Source of the DNA: Lepraria neglecta
Taxonomy: Eukaryota > Ascomycota > Lecanoromycetes > Lecanorales > Stereocaulaceae
NCBI GenBank assembly: GCA_033220425.1
Contig: CM065646.1
Location: 3,541,501 to 3,605,500 of the forward strand
DNA: 64,000 bases
Direction: 5' to 3'
Position 1 is the stretch's first letter, and every line of letters starts with the position of its first letter. The position numbers and the translations under genes were made by a program. Below are positions 22,101-34,793 of this stretch, piece by piece. The notes below the pieces were generated by a model. It saw nothing but the letters and a program-made list of their open reading frames with translations, ran no database searches and was not told where the DNA came from.

Positions 22101-25100
22101 ATATATAAATAAAGAAAGATATCGTAGTCTACTAAACCTTTACCGTTCGCTTTTCTAGTATTTATTATATAGAAAACTATCTATAAAGGCCCGGAAAAGA
22201 CTCCGAGGCGAAAGGGGCGTATTATAGTTAATATTCGTAGATTTAATAAAATTACTATCTCTAATAATTATCCTTTACTACTCTAAAGCGATATTATATT
22301 ATCTATATAAAGATATACTTAGATTGGTATTATTAACTATAGTAGCTAATTCTACCTTTTCTTAGTTAAGAAGGAAGATTAGTATAAATTTATAGTTACC
22401 TTATACCGAGGGGCGGAATACTATAATATCGCCGCTATAGATTTTAAAGGATTAGTTCCTTATATCTAGAGGAAGATAGATAATTTCCTTTAACTATACC
22501 GATACTTCGCGAGATACTATATAGATAATATAGTTATTTTCTCCCGATTAATAAACGAATACCTATAGTACTTAAAGATTATCTTCTCTCTATTTATAAG
22601 CCTAAAGATTATACTTAAATCGAAGAAGTCTTACCTTACTTACCCTTCTATTATACTACTAGAATAGAAGGTAGATAGTTTTAGTATAACTACTACTATA
22701 GAGAAAGTAGTAGCTATTAAGGATATTTATTTCCTAGATATATTATAAGTACTAGAGACTTATATTAGAATAGTAAATTAGTTACAAAGTAATATTAAGT
22801 ACTTTACCTAGATTACTAAGCCTCTCTAGTATTATAAGATAGAGTTATTAAAGGGCTCCCTAGCGAAGGGTAGATATATATATAAGGCGTACTTATAGAA
22901 CGCAAAGTTCGTACTAACTAAAGAGGAATTAAATTTATTTAAGATACTTTAGAAGGCCCTAATATCCGAAATATACCTATATTATTAGGATCCATCCCGT
23001 TAATTATATATAGATATTAATATATCTAAGAGGTACGGGATTAGCGTTATAGTATACTATATTAAGGGAGATCTATAAGGTAATTCCTTCCTAAGAGCTA
23101 ATATTCAGCCTATTCTATTTCTATTAAAGCTTCTTAACCCTACTAAAGCTCGGTATTAGCCTATAGAACTTGAAGTTACTAGTCTTATTTAGACCCTAAA
23201 GAAGATCCTATACCTATTAGTATAGGTACTAATAAAGAAAGTTATTATTTTTACCGATTATTTAGTAACTATAGATATCGCCCGGTAAACTATCTTATCC
23301 TTATCCTCTTCTAATAGGATAAACCTTTATTTAGTCCGAGCTTTCTAATATACCTTATAATATAACTTAGACGTACGTTAGAGACTAAGGAAGTAGAATA
23401 TAGTTCCTAATACCTTATTAAGACTACTCTATAGGAAGGAGAGAAAGGTAGAATTAGAGTTACTAGGAGTCCTTAATAAAGTCTTTCTCTTTAATATAGT
23501 ATTAACGGAGATATTAGAAGACTACCGGAGAAGGCTTAGTAAGGTATATACCGAGGATAAGAAATAGTCTAAGACTATAGCCGTTCTCTTAGAAGAAAAG
23601 AGTAAGTTAGAGAAAGACTCTAAAGATATTAAGGGGGATATAATAGTTCCTAATATTTAGTTCTTCCTTTATAATAATCTTATTTACTATAAGGATAAGT
23701 ATAATAATAGGGAAAGGTTATATATCCCGAAATCTATAGAATAGGAAGTCTTTAAGCTAGCCTATAATAAACGGAGTTATAGAGGGTTCTATAGGATATA
23801 CGAGTAGATTATCGGAAGCTATTATATAAGGTACCTTACGAGGCGACTTAAGCGGTATATTTAGTACTACCTAGATTATTAGTTAAACTAAACTAAGAGA
23901 TATATACCTTATAGGGAGATAAAACCGATTATTACTCTATCTAAGGTCTTTTATACTATTACTATTAATTTTATTCTTATATTACCTATCCTATAGAATA
24001 GTTATAATACTATACTTATAGTTACCGATAAATTCTCTAAGAAGGTTACTATAGTCTCCGGGAAGGATATCTAGACTATAGAGGAATAGACTATTAGGTT
24101 ACTCGCTATATTAACTAACTAGGGAATTCCTAATATAATCATCTCTAATAGAGATCCGAAGTTCCTTTCTATACTATAGAAGGCTATTTTTAAGGTATTA
24201 GGTACCGAGCTTATAGTCTCTACTACCTACTATCCTTAATTAGATAGTTAGTCTAAGCGAATAAATTAGATAGTCGAAATTACCCTAAGGTTCTATATTA
24301 CTTATTTCCTAGATAAGCCCTAGGATAAATTTACCGTAACGCTTCGCTCAGTACTTAATAATTCTTCTAACGCTTCTATAATATTATTACCGAATAAGAT
24401 TATATACGGAATAAAGCTTAATAATAGAACTTCGGTTATAGTTTTAATAGCTAAGAGTTAGACGGATATTACTAATACGAGGTCTACGAATCGAAAAGAA
24501 GCTATAGATATAATTACTTTCGCGGCGACTGAATCAAAAATTCGCTATAATTCTAAGTATATTCCGCTCTTTATAGAGGAAGGAGATATAGTTTTCCTAA
24601 AACTCTATAACGGATATTTATTACTAGGTTTAGATAATAAGAAGCTTTCTAACTAACGAGCTAGCCTATTTAAGATCCTTAAGAGATACGGAAGGCTTAT
24701 ATATAAGCTCGACCTCCCCGAATCAATAACTATATACCCTATCGTTTTAGTCGTAGTACTAGAACTCGCTCCGCCTAGAGAGGATCCGTATAAGCGACTA
24801 AGGGAAACCGGCTAGGGCCCGGTATTCGACAACGATAATAAAGGTACTAATAATTACTACGAGATTAAATATCTACTTAACTAAAGAGAGAGAAGGCTTT
24901 CTAGTTATAGAAAGCGAATAGTAACCGAATATCTAGTTAAGTAGAAAGGATAGGAACCCGTCTAGAATAAATAGTATAGTATTAATAACTTAGTAGATAT
25001 AAGAGAGCTTATCTAGGAATATAAAGAAAAATATAGGCCTTAATTAGTATAAGGCTACCGAATAGAGTCTTAAAAAGAATCTAAAGGAAAGAGATAATAA
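19200..25100 (+). pseudogene. gag-pol of Gypsy B (fossil)
   Basis: Gag occupies roughly 19.2-20.4 kb. Reverse transcriptase lies near 22.1-22.7 kb, with the YIDNIVIFS catalytic motif around 22515-22540. An integrase core lies in ~23.9-24.6 kb and a chromodomain-like stretch near 24.85-25.03 kb. Broken by very many stops. Confidence 0.75.
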
Positions 25101-25554
25101 AGCGTAGCTTAGAAGAAATCCTAAACGCTACCTTCTTCTTATACGCCGACAAGTATTACTTATTAGTATATCGTCAAGCTGGACGTTAAACGTAGTAGGT
25201 CTTACTAAAGGCCTAGAGTTATCTAGGATAACGAGGATATTAACTACTTTCGAGTAGCGGTAGAAGGAACTTATATCTAGCTATAACTACGGCTTTTATC
25301 TAGTATATATCTGTATAGCTCTAGTATAAGTTGGCATAAATTTTTCGGGATTAGTAAAGCCGAATAAGTGACACAAAAGCGGGGGCTAGAAATTTTCACG
25401 CCTTTATTACGGTATAGTAACGCGCTTTGTTTTGCTTCCATTTCGGAAGTAGCGAAAATTATAATACCTTACCTTACTTAACTTACCTATACCCTATATC
25501 TTTTATACGCAATATCGTATTAAACGTAATCTATATTATTTTCTAAATACCGTA

Positions 25555-27540
25555 CGGAAGAAAAGAATATAGAAGCCAAGTTTATTATTCCTTTACCCTT
25601 ATATAATAGTTTCTAGAGTATACCTTTCAAACCAAAAGATTACCGTTACGCCGAAGCTATTTTATAGTACTACCTATCTGAAGACGATAACGCGCGGTTT
25701 ATTCTTAGCGGATTACCCTCTATTAACGAGCTATTAGAATATCTATAACGCCAAAACGAGGAGACCGTATCGTTTAGGTTAGGATTTAGACCTGATATTA
25801 ATCAGATCGTAGGAACAATTAACGTATATATTATTCCGAGGTACCCTATTACCGTAAACGCCAAGATTCTACCTATTATTATAGAACCTAATAAGCTAGT
25901 ATATATATTATAGAATTTTATAAATAATCCTTTTAAGGTAACTTTTAGAGAGCTTATTAGTCCTTTAGCTTACTCTATTAACGAAAACCTATATATAGAG
26001 TTATTTATTCACCCGGACTTATACTAAGGTCTTAACCTTTATACCCCTTAAATTAATTATATATATTTTCTATAACTAGTACTATAGTATACTAACTACC
26101 TGAATTAACTAGAAGAGAGGCTAGATCTAAAGAGGGAGCTCGATAATCTCTAGAATACTCTAGACCTTCCTTTCTATAAGCCTACTAGTCTATTTAGTAA
26201 GCTTAAATCTTCGAAAGGATACCTCCCTACTAACAAGTTCGTTCGTATTAATTTACCTACCCTTAAGATCCTCCTTAGTAATAATAATTCCCCTCCTTTA
26301 ATAAAGCTACGCTCTAGTATTCTAGTATATACCTACTAGAAAGAAGGAGGTAGGGACTAGATAGGCGATCGGAAGGTTAACGACCCTCTACTTTATAATA
26401 AGCCTAATTATAATATAATAGTAGACGAATCTATATAGCCGCTAACTGGTATTAATCTTTTATCGCTTTAGGTAGCTAATATTACTAAGAATAAAGTAAT
26501 CTCTCGGATAGAGCGCTATAAGAGATAGCCTGCGGTCTTCTATTTAAGGGACCCGCTGTATTCGAAATAGACGAATTATAGCTAGATAGTAAAGCGTTAC
26601 GATAGTAAGACAGAAAAATAGGTCTATAAGGTTCCGTTCGGATATATATAGATATATAGAGATAAAGGAGAGCGGTCGTATAATATAGACTAGGAGGATT
26701 TTACTGGAGTAAAAGTATATAATAAGTATACTATCGTTAACGACCGAGTTTATAAAGTTTAAGCTATACCGGGTAAGGCTATAGAGATAGCTTTAAATTT
26801 AAAGTTAAAGTATAAGGGGGGAAGAAATATATTAGGCCCGCCGCCGAAGTATTAGAAGGTAGGAATACTACTAAAGGAGTTAGTAACTAAGGTAAAAGGA
26901 AACGGCAAGAAGACTATACTAAGGAAGGATACTATATAGTAGTCTACGTAGGAGCCTCTACTACCTCTAAAAAATACTATACCCGTAAAGTAGAAGCTAA
27001 ATATAATTCTTATCAATAGCGATAAAGATAAAGAGGAGCTATTACTAGATAATAATATAAAGGATAAGCTTATTACTACCCTAACTCTAGATAATAAAAA
27101 TATTAGAAAGAACTTATATATCGCGGAAGGAAAAGTAGTAGCTATAGTATAGCTACTTGAAGGATTTTATAAGGTATTCAATAGCTACGCTATACGTATA
27201 TTCAAGTAGAGTAGGATTGTTACCTACTAGAAATTATTTATACCGTAGATAAAGGTTTCTATATAAATATTAAAGGTCTAGAGCGCTTTTAAAGCTATAA
27301 AGAACGAAATAGACGAACTTATAGATAATTAGGTATACTATAATAGTATCGCCAAGCGTGTCAACGACGCTATAGTTCTTTTTACTAATACTTTCCCTAT
27401 AATATCGTGTGTTACCTTTTATAATAGTTTATTTAAGAGCTAGAGATAAGCTCCTTTAGAGAACTTTACGAAGCTAGTAGAAGACGATAATATTAAGCTT
27501 AATATTCTAGGAGAGCTATATATTATTAAATAAATATGGC
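25555..27540 (+). pseudogene. Third ORF of Gypsy B, unknown protein (fossil)
   Basis: Downstream of the integrase/chromodomain and upstream of the right LTR, one plus-strand frame of several hundred codons keeps a protein-like composition despite many stops. An early readable block is FRLGFRPDINQIVGTINVY. I recognise no domain. No signal peptide or transmembrane pattern typical of an envelope protein is evident. A ~260 base piece of it recurs inverted at 28086-28345, so it is a repeated unit and not chance sequence. Confidence 0.55.
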
Positions 27541-27565
27541 TGAGAAAAGGCACGGTACTAATACT

Positions 27566-27785
27566 CTATCGACTTTTTATTCCTAATAATAGTAACCCTA
27601 AATAATAGTTAGCTATTTCTTTTATTTCTAATGATAGCGACCCTAAATAATAGTTACCTACTTTTCTTAATAACGGCGACCCTAAATAATAGTCACCTAC
27701 TTTTCTTAATAACGGCGACCCTGAATGATAGTCACCTACTTTTCTTAATAACGACGACCCTGAATAATAGTCGGCCAATTCTTCC
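27566..27785 (+). repeat. 39-base tandem repeat at the end of Gypsy B ORF3
   Basis: About five copies of a 39 base unit centred on TTTTCTTAATAACGGCGACC. Since 39 is three times 13, the repeat is in step with the ORF3 frame and would add a 13-residue repeat to its C-terminus. Copies differ by transition-type changes. Confidence 0.7.
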
Positions 27786-27928
27786 TTTCTATAATAGCTA
27801 TATATAGTCAAGCTAAGCCTTTACAATGGAAACATCGCAGTTGTACGAGATCTCGACACTGGATGTATATAGCTTCTTCTAGCTTCTTGATGCCTCGTGG
27901 GCGAACGGTATCTTTCGGCGGGGGTAAC

Positions 27929-28085
27929 TGTTATAGTTACTAGATTGGTTAGTAAGCGCTTACGCTTTGCCTTATGTATTTCTTCCGCTTAGTAGCTAGA
28001 AAAAACAACAACTCATTCAACCCTATTAACTCGTTCATTGCGATCTTTGCGCGTTGTATATTTCATCCTTACTAAGACCCTGCTA
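27929..28085 (+). repeat. 3' LTR of Gypsy B
   Basis: 157 bases beginning TGTTATAGTTACTAGATT; the partner of 17628-17784. Confidence 0.88.
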
Positions 28086-28345
28086 CTTCTTACTCTTTCC
28101 TTTTACTTTAGTTACTAACTCCTTTAGTAGTATCTCTATCTTCTAATACTTCGGCGGTAGGCCTAATATATTTCTTCCTCCTTTATACTTTATATTTAAA
28201 GCTATCTCTATAGCCTTATCTAGCGTAGCCTGAATTTTATAAACTTAGCTATTAATAATAGTATACTTATTATATACCTTTATCCTAGTAAAATCCTTCT
28301 AGTCTATATTATATAACCGCTCTCCTTTATCTATATATATATATA
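28086..28345 (-). repeat. Inverted fragment of Gypsy B ORF3, next to (TA)n
   Basis: The reverse complement of this stretch matches about 26640-26905 inside Gypsy B ORF3 at most positions. It abuts the right LTR of B on one side and a TA dinucleotide run (about 28331-28358) on the other. It is a relic of a second copy of the family in opposite orientation. Confidence 0.75.
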
Positions 28346-28495
28346 TATATATATATATTCTATTCTATCGATGGCCAAACACCTCTATTCAGGGGTTTAC
28401 CCGAGGTCCGCCCGGCGCATTTGCAACACTAAATTTTCAACCTATTCAAGCTTTATAAGCACTAATAAGCTACTCAACGCGCCCAAAACGCTACT

Positions 28496-30214
28496 ATGCC
28501 TCGTAACCGTGTCTCTAACGATATCAACCACGTTATCCCCGACCCCAAGCCCTCTACCGCCGCCAAAAAGCCGCCCCCAGCGCTAGGACGCCTACCCGAC
28601 TATAAGCCTATACAAATAAAAATACTATATAGAACGGGCGTCTATAACCTGCCTCCGCACGTCTTAGTTGAGTCTTATTACGAGATATTCAGCCTGTTCT
28701 TCGACGTCTATATCCTCTAGAAGCTCGCTAAGTATATTAACAAGTACGCTGAGCTATATTAGCCAGATCCTACTAAATTTCCTAAGCACCGTAGATGGAC
28801 GCCTACTATATTCAAAGAGCTCAGGGCCTATATAGCGGCTTATATATGGATGGGACTATATAAAGATATTGCGGTAGAGGAGTTTTGGAAGAAGAAACAC
28901 CGCGGAGAGTCCTTATATCTAGAAATAACTCGATATATTACTCAATAGCGGTAGTAGTAAATTAATCGATTCTTCTATATTTCGGACCCTGACCTAATCG
29001 AACAAGAGGTACCTTTTGAGAAATTGGTACCTCTAAATAACTACTTACGTACGCGGTTTAAGAAGTACTGGATCCCTAGAACACATCTCGCGGTTGATGA
29101 GTCTATCTAAAGATTTATGGGTAGATCTAGCGAAATTGTCAATATTCCTATAAAACCAACGCCCGAGGGCTTCAAGGTGTGGGTTCTGGCCAATTAGGGC
29201 TACGTGCTAGACTGGATGTATCATGCCAAAGGGGACAAATACGGGCTATACGATCTGGATACTTGGTGGACTAAAAAGCTCGGTTTTTCGAAGACGCAAG
29301 CGGTTGTATTAGATCTAGTCAAGCAGCAAGGGATCTTAGATAAAAGTATATATATTATATAGATAGATAACCTCTTTACCTTAGCGAGGCTATTAGTAGA
29401 GTTAAAAAAGCAAGGCTTTGGTATAGCTAGGACGGTTAGAACTACGAAGACTACTCGGGAAGTATTAGAAGAAGAACATGGGACGAAAAAGCAAAAAGAC
29501 CCTATACTAAAAGAGGTGGATCGGGGCCTTGATCGAACGCTTTTAGACCTTAAGCTAAAGTATAGCGCTTAACTAGTATAGAGATTACTATATAGGAAGC
29601 TCTTATTGGACGGTGAGGTTATAGAGCTTGCCTGGAAGGACCAAAACGTTATTCTATTTATAACAATAGTAGTAACTAGGAAGGAGTCAGAAATCGTCCA
29701 ACGCCGCCGCCCTGCTACGACTGCTACAAATACGCGTATATCTAGGGCGGTCTTCGACGATAAGGTCACTAAGAAGCTTGAGATCCCATAGTTTATCAAC
29801 GCCTATAACTACTATATAAACGGTGTCGACGTCGCTGACCAATTGCGCTTATACTATAACACCCAAAAGGTCTATTTCAAAACCTGGAAGCCTCTCTAGC
29901 ACTTACTCCTAGATCTCGCTATTACTAATACCTTCCTTATTTATAACTACATCCAACCCTTAGTAACTATAGGGACCCTACCGCAGGAACTACCTATATC
30001 GAGAGTTCCGCAGAGAGCTTATAATTAGTCTTTTCGATAACTCTAAGCGAATCCTACAGCCGTATATATCATATGGACCCCTCAACAACTATATCCATCC
30101 ATCGTACCGAGTGGAGTATAAGCTAGTACGCCTCAACAACACGGCGGAGCCTTGTAGAGCATATATATATACTGGGAGGAAGGTTAGGAAGGCTGCGATA
30201 AAGAGGAAGGCCTT
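28496..30214 (+). pseudogene. piggyBac transposase (DDE_Tnp_1_7), N-terminal and catalytic part
   Basis: Starts MPRNRVSND. Three catalytic aspartates are recognisable: in HLAVDES near 29096, in IDNLF near 29366, and in GVDVADQLR near 29835. The spacing and context are those of the piggyBac family. The frame is interrupted by many TAG codons at places where the family has Q or W, which is what CpA to TpA mutation produces from CAG and TGG. It would cut and paste DNA at TTAA; this copy cannot make a full protein. The reading frame is broken off by an insertion at 30214. Confidence 0.85.
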
Positions 30215-30395
30215 TCGCTATAGTAGGACTATAGGTTAGTATATCTTATAATCAGATGCGGTTTCAGCTATACGCTATAACTATAGGCTATAGCGAGAGA
30301 TCCGTGCTTCCTGAGAGCACTATTTATATAAGTATCCCACCAGTAGTTGGCTCTTCAGTCGAGTTCATCTCTTTCAGAGCTATAGCAGTTCTTTT
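30215..30395 (+). repeat. Split direct repeat A1 of the DIRS-like element
   Basis: ~181 bases, TCGCTATAGTAGGACTATAG... through GATGCGGTTTCAGC to GCAGTTCTTT. Matches A2 with transition-type differences. Confidence 0.8.
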
Positions 30396-31869
30396 CACAG
30401 CAATTAAGTCTATATATATATTAGTCTATCTATCCTTTCATCCTATCTATACTTATATTCTTCCCCCCTCTTTCTAAGTATAAACACCTTAGTATTACCT
30501 AGTTATAGCTGTCGCTATACGTAAATTAGCTACCTCTAAGAAAGCCTCTAAGAAAGCCTCTAAGACGGCCCCTAAGACCTCCTCCAAGAACTATAAATAA
30601 GCCAAAATAGCCACTCGGAGGGATGCTACACCCCCCCCCGAATTACAGGTATCTACTACCTCTTCGGGAACCATCAGCCCAAGCCTTATCGACGAAATAC
30701 CTCCTCCTAGTCACCGTGATTAAATTCGCGAGTTAGAATACCGCCTAGCGGCGCTAAAGGACTAGTATAATTACTAGGATCGCTATCGAGTCTACAAGTT
30801 ATATAGTCGCCGTCGCCGTCATCGTTATCGCTACTTATCTATTTCTAGTATAGACTCGGAGGAGGGGGATAGTCTAATAGTCTCTTTTAGGTATACTAAA
30901 GGTAAGAAACCCTTTCTTAGTCTTTATAAGCGCTATCGTACTATTAATATTAAGTATTTTAAGTAAATCTTCTTTAGAACGTTTAAAACGGAATACCTTA
31001 TAAAGCTAGCCTATAACTATACTAATCGTATAGATAGCGATATAATCCAGGAGACTAACGGGTTAGTATACCTCCTGTAGTGTTTCGAGGTATATAGCCA
31101 GGCCGTTTATCACTATACGCACTCTATAGTAAGTATATAGTTGTAGGTAGCCCTTTCGGACTACCGCCTTCGCCTTGCGGAGCTATATATATACTATAAA
31201 TTTGACTCTATCCGCGTATACTATCACGCGTTCGTTACTACACGCATCCTGAGTGGCCAGGATGATCTAGTAGCCTGGTCGATCGACGATAGACGCTACT
31301 CAGACCTCTTGGTCCGAAGGATATCCGTACAGGGCGATACTAGGTTATATATAGGTGGTAGTGCCTTAAAATCCTCCTCTTTAGGCCTATTCACGTATAG
31401 ATCGTTTAATAGCGGCCACTATCTACGCGACCGCTGCAGGTATCTTCATATCTATTCTATATATTAGTAGAATCACCTAGCGAATACGTGCTCAAGGGCT
31501 AACTCGGCCTCGAATAATACCAACTTAATACTACTAGTAAATCGAGTTTCTAAGTCGGAATAACTCCTAGAGTACCCGCAGGTACCTATATCGCTACTAT
31601 ACGTAGCAGAAGGTTTTCTATACTTACTCGTCGATCTATCCGATCTAGATCTACCCTATCAGGGCCTATTACGCGTTAATAGTTAGTATAAATAGTTAAA
31701 GAATCACCCCGATCAAACCTTCGCCAAGACCCTAGCGGCTATTCTTCGGAAGGGGGCAAAAATCGGGTATAGAGGTATAGATATCTAATACCTCAGTCAA
31801 AACCACTAATTAGTATATGTAGCACTAGATATATTAACTGCGGACCTTCAAAAACAGCTTTAGTATAAC

Positions 31870-32650
31870 CGGTTAACTCTAGTAGACCATTAGACAGAGC
31901 CCCGGTATATCTGTTCGCCGCTAGGCTTGGTCCCGAAGCACGATAGGGGCTGGAGACGTATCTATAACCTCTCGTTTCTATACGGCAGCTCAGTTAATAA
32001 TAGTATACCTCACGATTAGGGTGCTTTAGAGTATATAATATACGATAACGCTATAGATGCGCTGCTGCAATAAGGTCCAGGGGCTTAATTCGTTAAGCGA
32101 GACCTGAAAGACGCCTTTCGTCATATTCTAGTAGCTACTTTAGACTAGTAGCTACTGGGTTTCTACTATAATGGTTTCTACTAGAAAGAACGCTATCTAC
32201 CCTTTAGTTTACGTATAGTACCGTTCCTCTTTAACCTATTTACGAAGGCGGTCAATTAGATTATAACCGTAGTATTACTATAGGCCATAGTATTATACTA
32301 CTTAGACGATTTCTTCGCCATTCTAGTACTATAAGCCGACACTATCGTATATAGCTATCAATTCGATCAAGTATATAATAAATTAGGCCTGTTAGTTAAC
32401 TATTCGAAGGATACGAGAGGTATAAAAGCCGACTTTATAGGAATTGAATTCGATAGTATCCTTATATAGATACGACTCCCTCCGGATAAGCTAGATAGGG
32501 CAAGAAATATAGTGTAAGGCCTCCTTAAAAGGCCTATAATCCTATATTTAGAACTTGAGTCAGTAGTCGGTTTTCTATCATTTACTACCAAAATTATAGT
32601 TCTAGGAAGGGCCTTCTTAAGGTGACTTTTTAATATAATTCGGAGGCTAA
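31870..32650 (+). pseudogene. Reverse transcriptase of the DIRS-like element (fossil)
   Basis: Readable blocks include SPLGLVPKHDRGWRRIYNLS, VKRDLKDAFRHI and the catalytic LYYLDDFFAI near 32290-32320, then a downstream VGFLSF block. These are hallmark motifs of DIRS-type reverse transcriptases. Broken by many stops. Confidence 0.8.
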
Positions 32651-33559
32651 TAGCTATCCTATATATTATCGTAGCTATAAGGGCTAATCTACTATAGTAG
32701 TATACCTTCCTAAAGGACTGGAATGGCCTTAAACTACTATATCACGTTATTAGTCGACTATCGTGGTATATATAGACTAACGCCTCTAGGAGGCTTAGTA
32801 TAGGGGGCTACATTCTTAATCACCCAGCCTATTTATACTCGGTCTAGGACGTCTTTAGTATACCGGTTACTACACGCTATTATCGTAAAGATATATAATT
32901 CAAAGAAATAAAGGCTGTTCTTTACGCGATATAGCTATAGTTAGAATAACTCCGGGGATTAAAATTAACCCTTTATTACGACAATAATACCTGTATCTAT
33001 AGGCTATATAAATCCTCGATCCGTGGACTAGCCATGGCCCTACTAAGGGATATAGCTATGCTCACGGCTAGATATAATATCTATTTGGTTCCGGAATAGA
33101 TCCCAACAGGAGCTAACTAACTGGCTAATAACCTCTTGCGATTCCGATATCGAAAAATCGCTGATAGATACCCTTAGCTAGGTCACCTAGCTATATCCCC
33201 GCCGAGTCAGGGCGGGACCTACTATAATCTTAGTATAGTTAGACCGTACTGCTACGAGAAGCCGCTTGACTCCTATAGTAGGGGTTAGTAATAAAAACCC
33301 GAAAAACGTATACTATACTAACGCAGTTATATATCACCTATTATATACTTAGGGGGAGTATACCTCCCTTCCTAGTAACGGTAAACTTATTAGCTAGCTA
33401 GATAGTAGATCTTAGTATAAAACGGGTTAAGGTAAAGATAGTTAAGGCCTACTTGATAGGCGTTAGATTAACGTATATGGATATGGGCTATAGGGGCCTT
33501 ATAGTATTTTATAACCTATAATTGGAACGTATAATAGCGGGTATACGACGCCTATAGGG

Positions 33560-34160
33560 CGAGGCCGGGATAAAAGAAAGACGTTCTATTACTAAAGATC
33601 TACTACTATAGATCCTCTCTTATTTTAACCAGTATAACGAGACTAGTTCAATATTATATACGGCCTTTTACCTTATATTCGCCGTATTCCTCTATATAGG
33701 GGAGTTTACCTATACTATAAAAGATTGTAATAATTATAAATTCAGCTAGTAGTTCCTGACTCGTCGCTCAGTAAGGTTATACGAGAACTATCTAGAGCTC
33801 ACCCTCCTAGTATTAAAAACGGACCCTTTTAGGCAGGGTATTACCCTTACTATCGTAGCTTCCGGCGATAGAGTATACGTAGTTAAGGCGTTACGCCATT
33901 TATTCAAGTGGAAGACCGTACTAAACAGTCCCCTCTTCTAGCTAGGAGGCTCTATATTTATAAGGGAGATCGCTACAAGTTACCTTCGTCAAACACTTAT
34001 ATTACTCGGGGTAGAAGGTTATTATTTAGGACACTCCTTCCGTAGGGGGCCGCTACCTCTGTATAAGAGGTAGGCCTTAGTAACGAAGAAATCCAGCTAC
34101 TAGGGCGATAGAAGTCGGACTCCTATCGTCTATATATAGTTACTTATCCCGAGCGAATAC
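33560..34160 (+). pseudogene. Tyrosine recombinase of the DIRS-like element (fossil)
   Basis: The readable C-terminal block HSFRRGATTS at about 34030-34060 (the HxxR box), followed by GLSNEEIQLLGR (34088-34120) and a serine-tyrosine segment, matches phage-integrase-like recombinases of DIRS and Crypton elements. Broken. Confidence 0.75.
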
Positions 34161-34272
34161 TTATAGTATTACGTCGGCACTAGCAGCGCTAGTGCTGGCG
34201 ATACTCGCCAGGAGCTACCCTGCGAGGCCTTCCTCGGAAACCCTCTACGGGGGCGTTATTTGGGTGTTGTTT

Positions 34273-34786
34273 GGGAGTTTTCTAGCGCTGGGGCACCTGT
34301 TGTAGCCTTTCTAGGCCTGCTAGCCCTGGCGTTAGACCGCCTAAGCATCTATTTATATATCTACTTGTGCCGGTGTGTATAGCTTCAGGAGTGAGAATAC
34401 TAATCGCTACAGTGGGACTGTGGGTTAGTATGTCTTATGATCAGATGCGGTTTCAGCCATACGCTATAACTATAGGCTATAGCGAGAGATCCGTGCTTCC
34501 TGAGAGCACTATTTGTATGAGTATCCTACTAGTAGTTGGCTCTTTAGTCGAGTTCATCTCTTTTAGAGCTACAGCAGTTCTTTCCCGCCTACCCGCACCT
34601 TATATATAGCCTATATATAGCCTATCTACACTCCAGGTCTATGCCGCCTAGGCATGGGAGTTTTCTAGCGCTGGGGCACCTGTTGTAGCCTTTCTAGGCC
34701 TGCTAGCCCTGGCGTTAGACCGCCCAAGCATCTATTTACATATCCACTTGTGCCGGTGTGTATAGCTTCAGGAGTGAGAACACTAA
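34273..34786 (+). repeat. Right-end repeat block B1-A2-B2 of the DIRS-like element
   Basis: B1 34273-34403 and B2 34656-34786, 131 bases each and nearly identical (GGGAGTTTTCTAGCGCTGGG... to GTGAGAAYACTAA). A2 lies between them at 34404-34583, directly joined to B1. The B1/A2 junction is what a circularised element would show. Confidence 0.82.
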
Positions 34787-34793
34787 GCAAGAG

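Larger units (their letters stand above)
17628..28085 (+). mobile_element. Gypsy (chromovirus-like) LTR retrotransposon B, 10.5 kb, broken, with extra ORF after pol
   Basis: Bounded by two 157 base LTRs in direct orientation. A primer-binding-site-like TGGTAGCAACGG follows the left LTR after two bases (17787). A purine run (GGCGGGGGTAAC) precedes the right LTR. Gag, protease, reverse transcriptase, RNase H, integrase and a chromodomain-like region occur in Gypsy order on the plus strand to ~25.1 kb. About 2.2 kb more coding-like sequence follows before the right LTR. RIP is close to saturation, so breaks are numerous. No matching target duplication was found; the right flank is an inverted fragment of the element's own third ORF. 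Confidence 0.88.
30215..34786 (+). mobile_element. DIRS-order (Ngaro/PAT-like) retroelement with split direct repeats, broken
   Basis: Two repeat units are arranged A1 - coding region - B1 A2 B2. A copies are at 30215-30395 and 34404-34583; B copies are at 34273-34403 and 34656-34786. This is the split-direct-repeat layout of Ngaro/PAT-type elements. The coding region carries a DIRS-type reverse transcriptase and a tyrosine recombinase instead of an integrase. No target duplication is expected or seen. RIP-decayed, with many stops. Confidence 0.8.

Noticed and set aside
25555-27540. Envelope gene of a retrovirus-like element
   Set aside because: No signal peptide, transmembrane segment or cysteine pattern typical of an envelope is apparent in the readable parts; left as an unknown third ORF.
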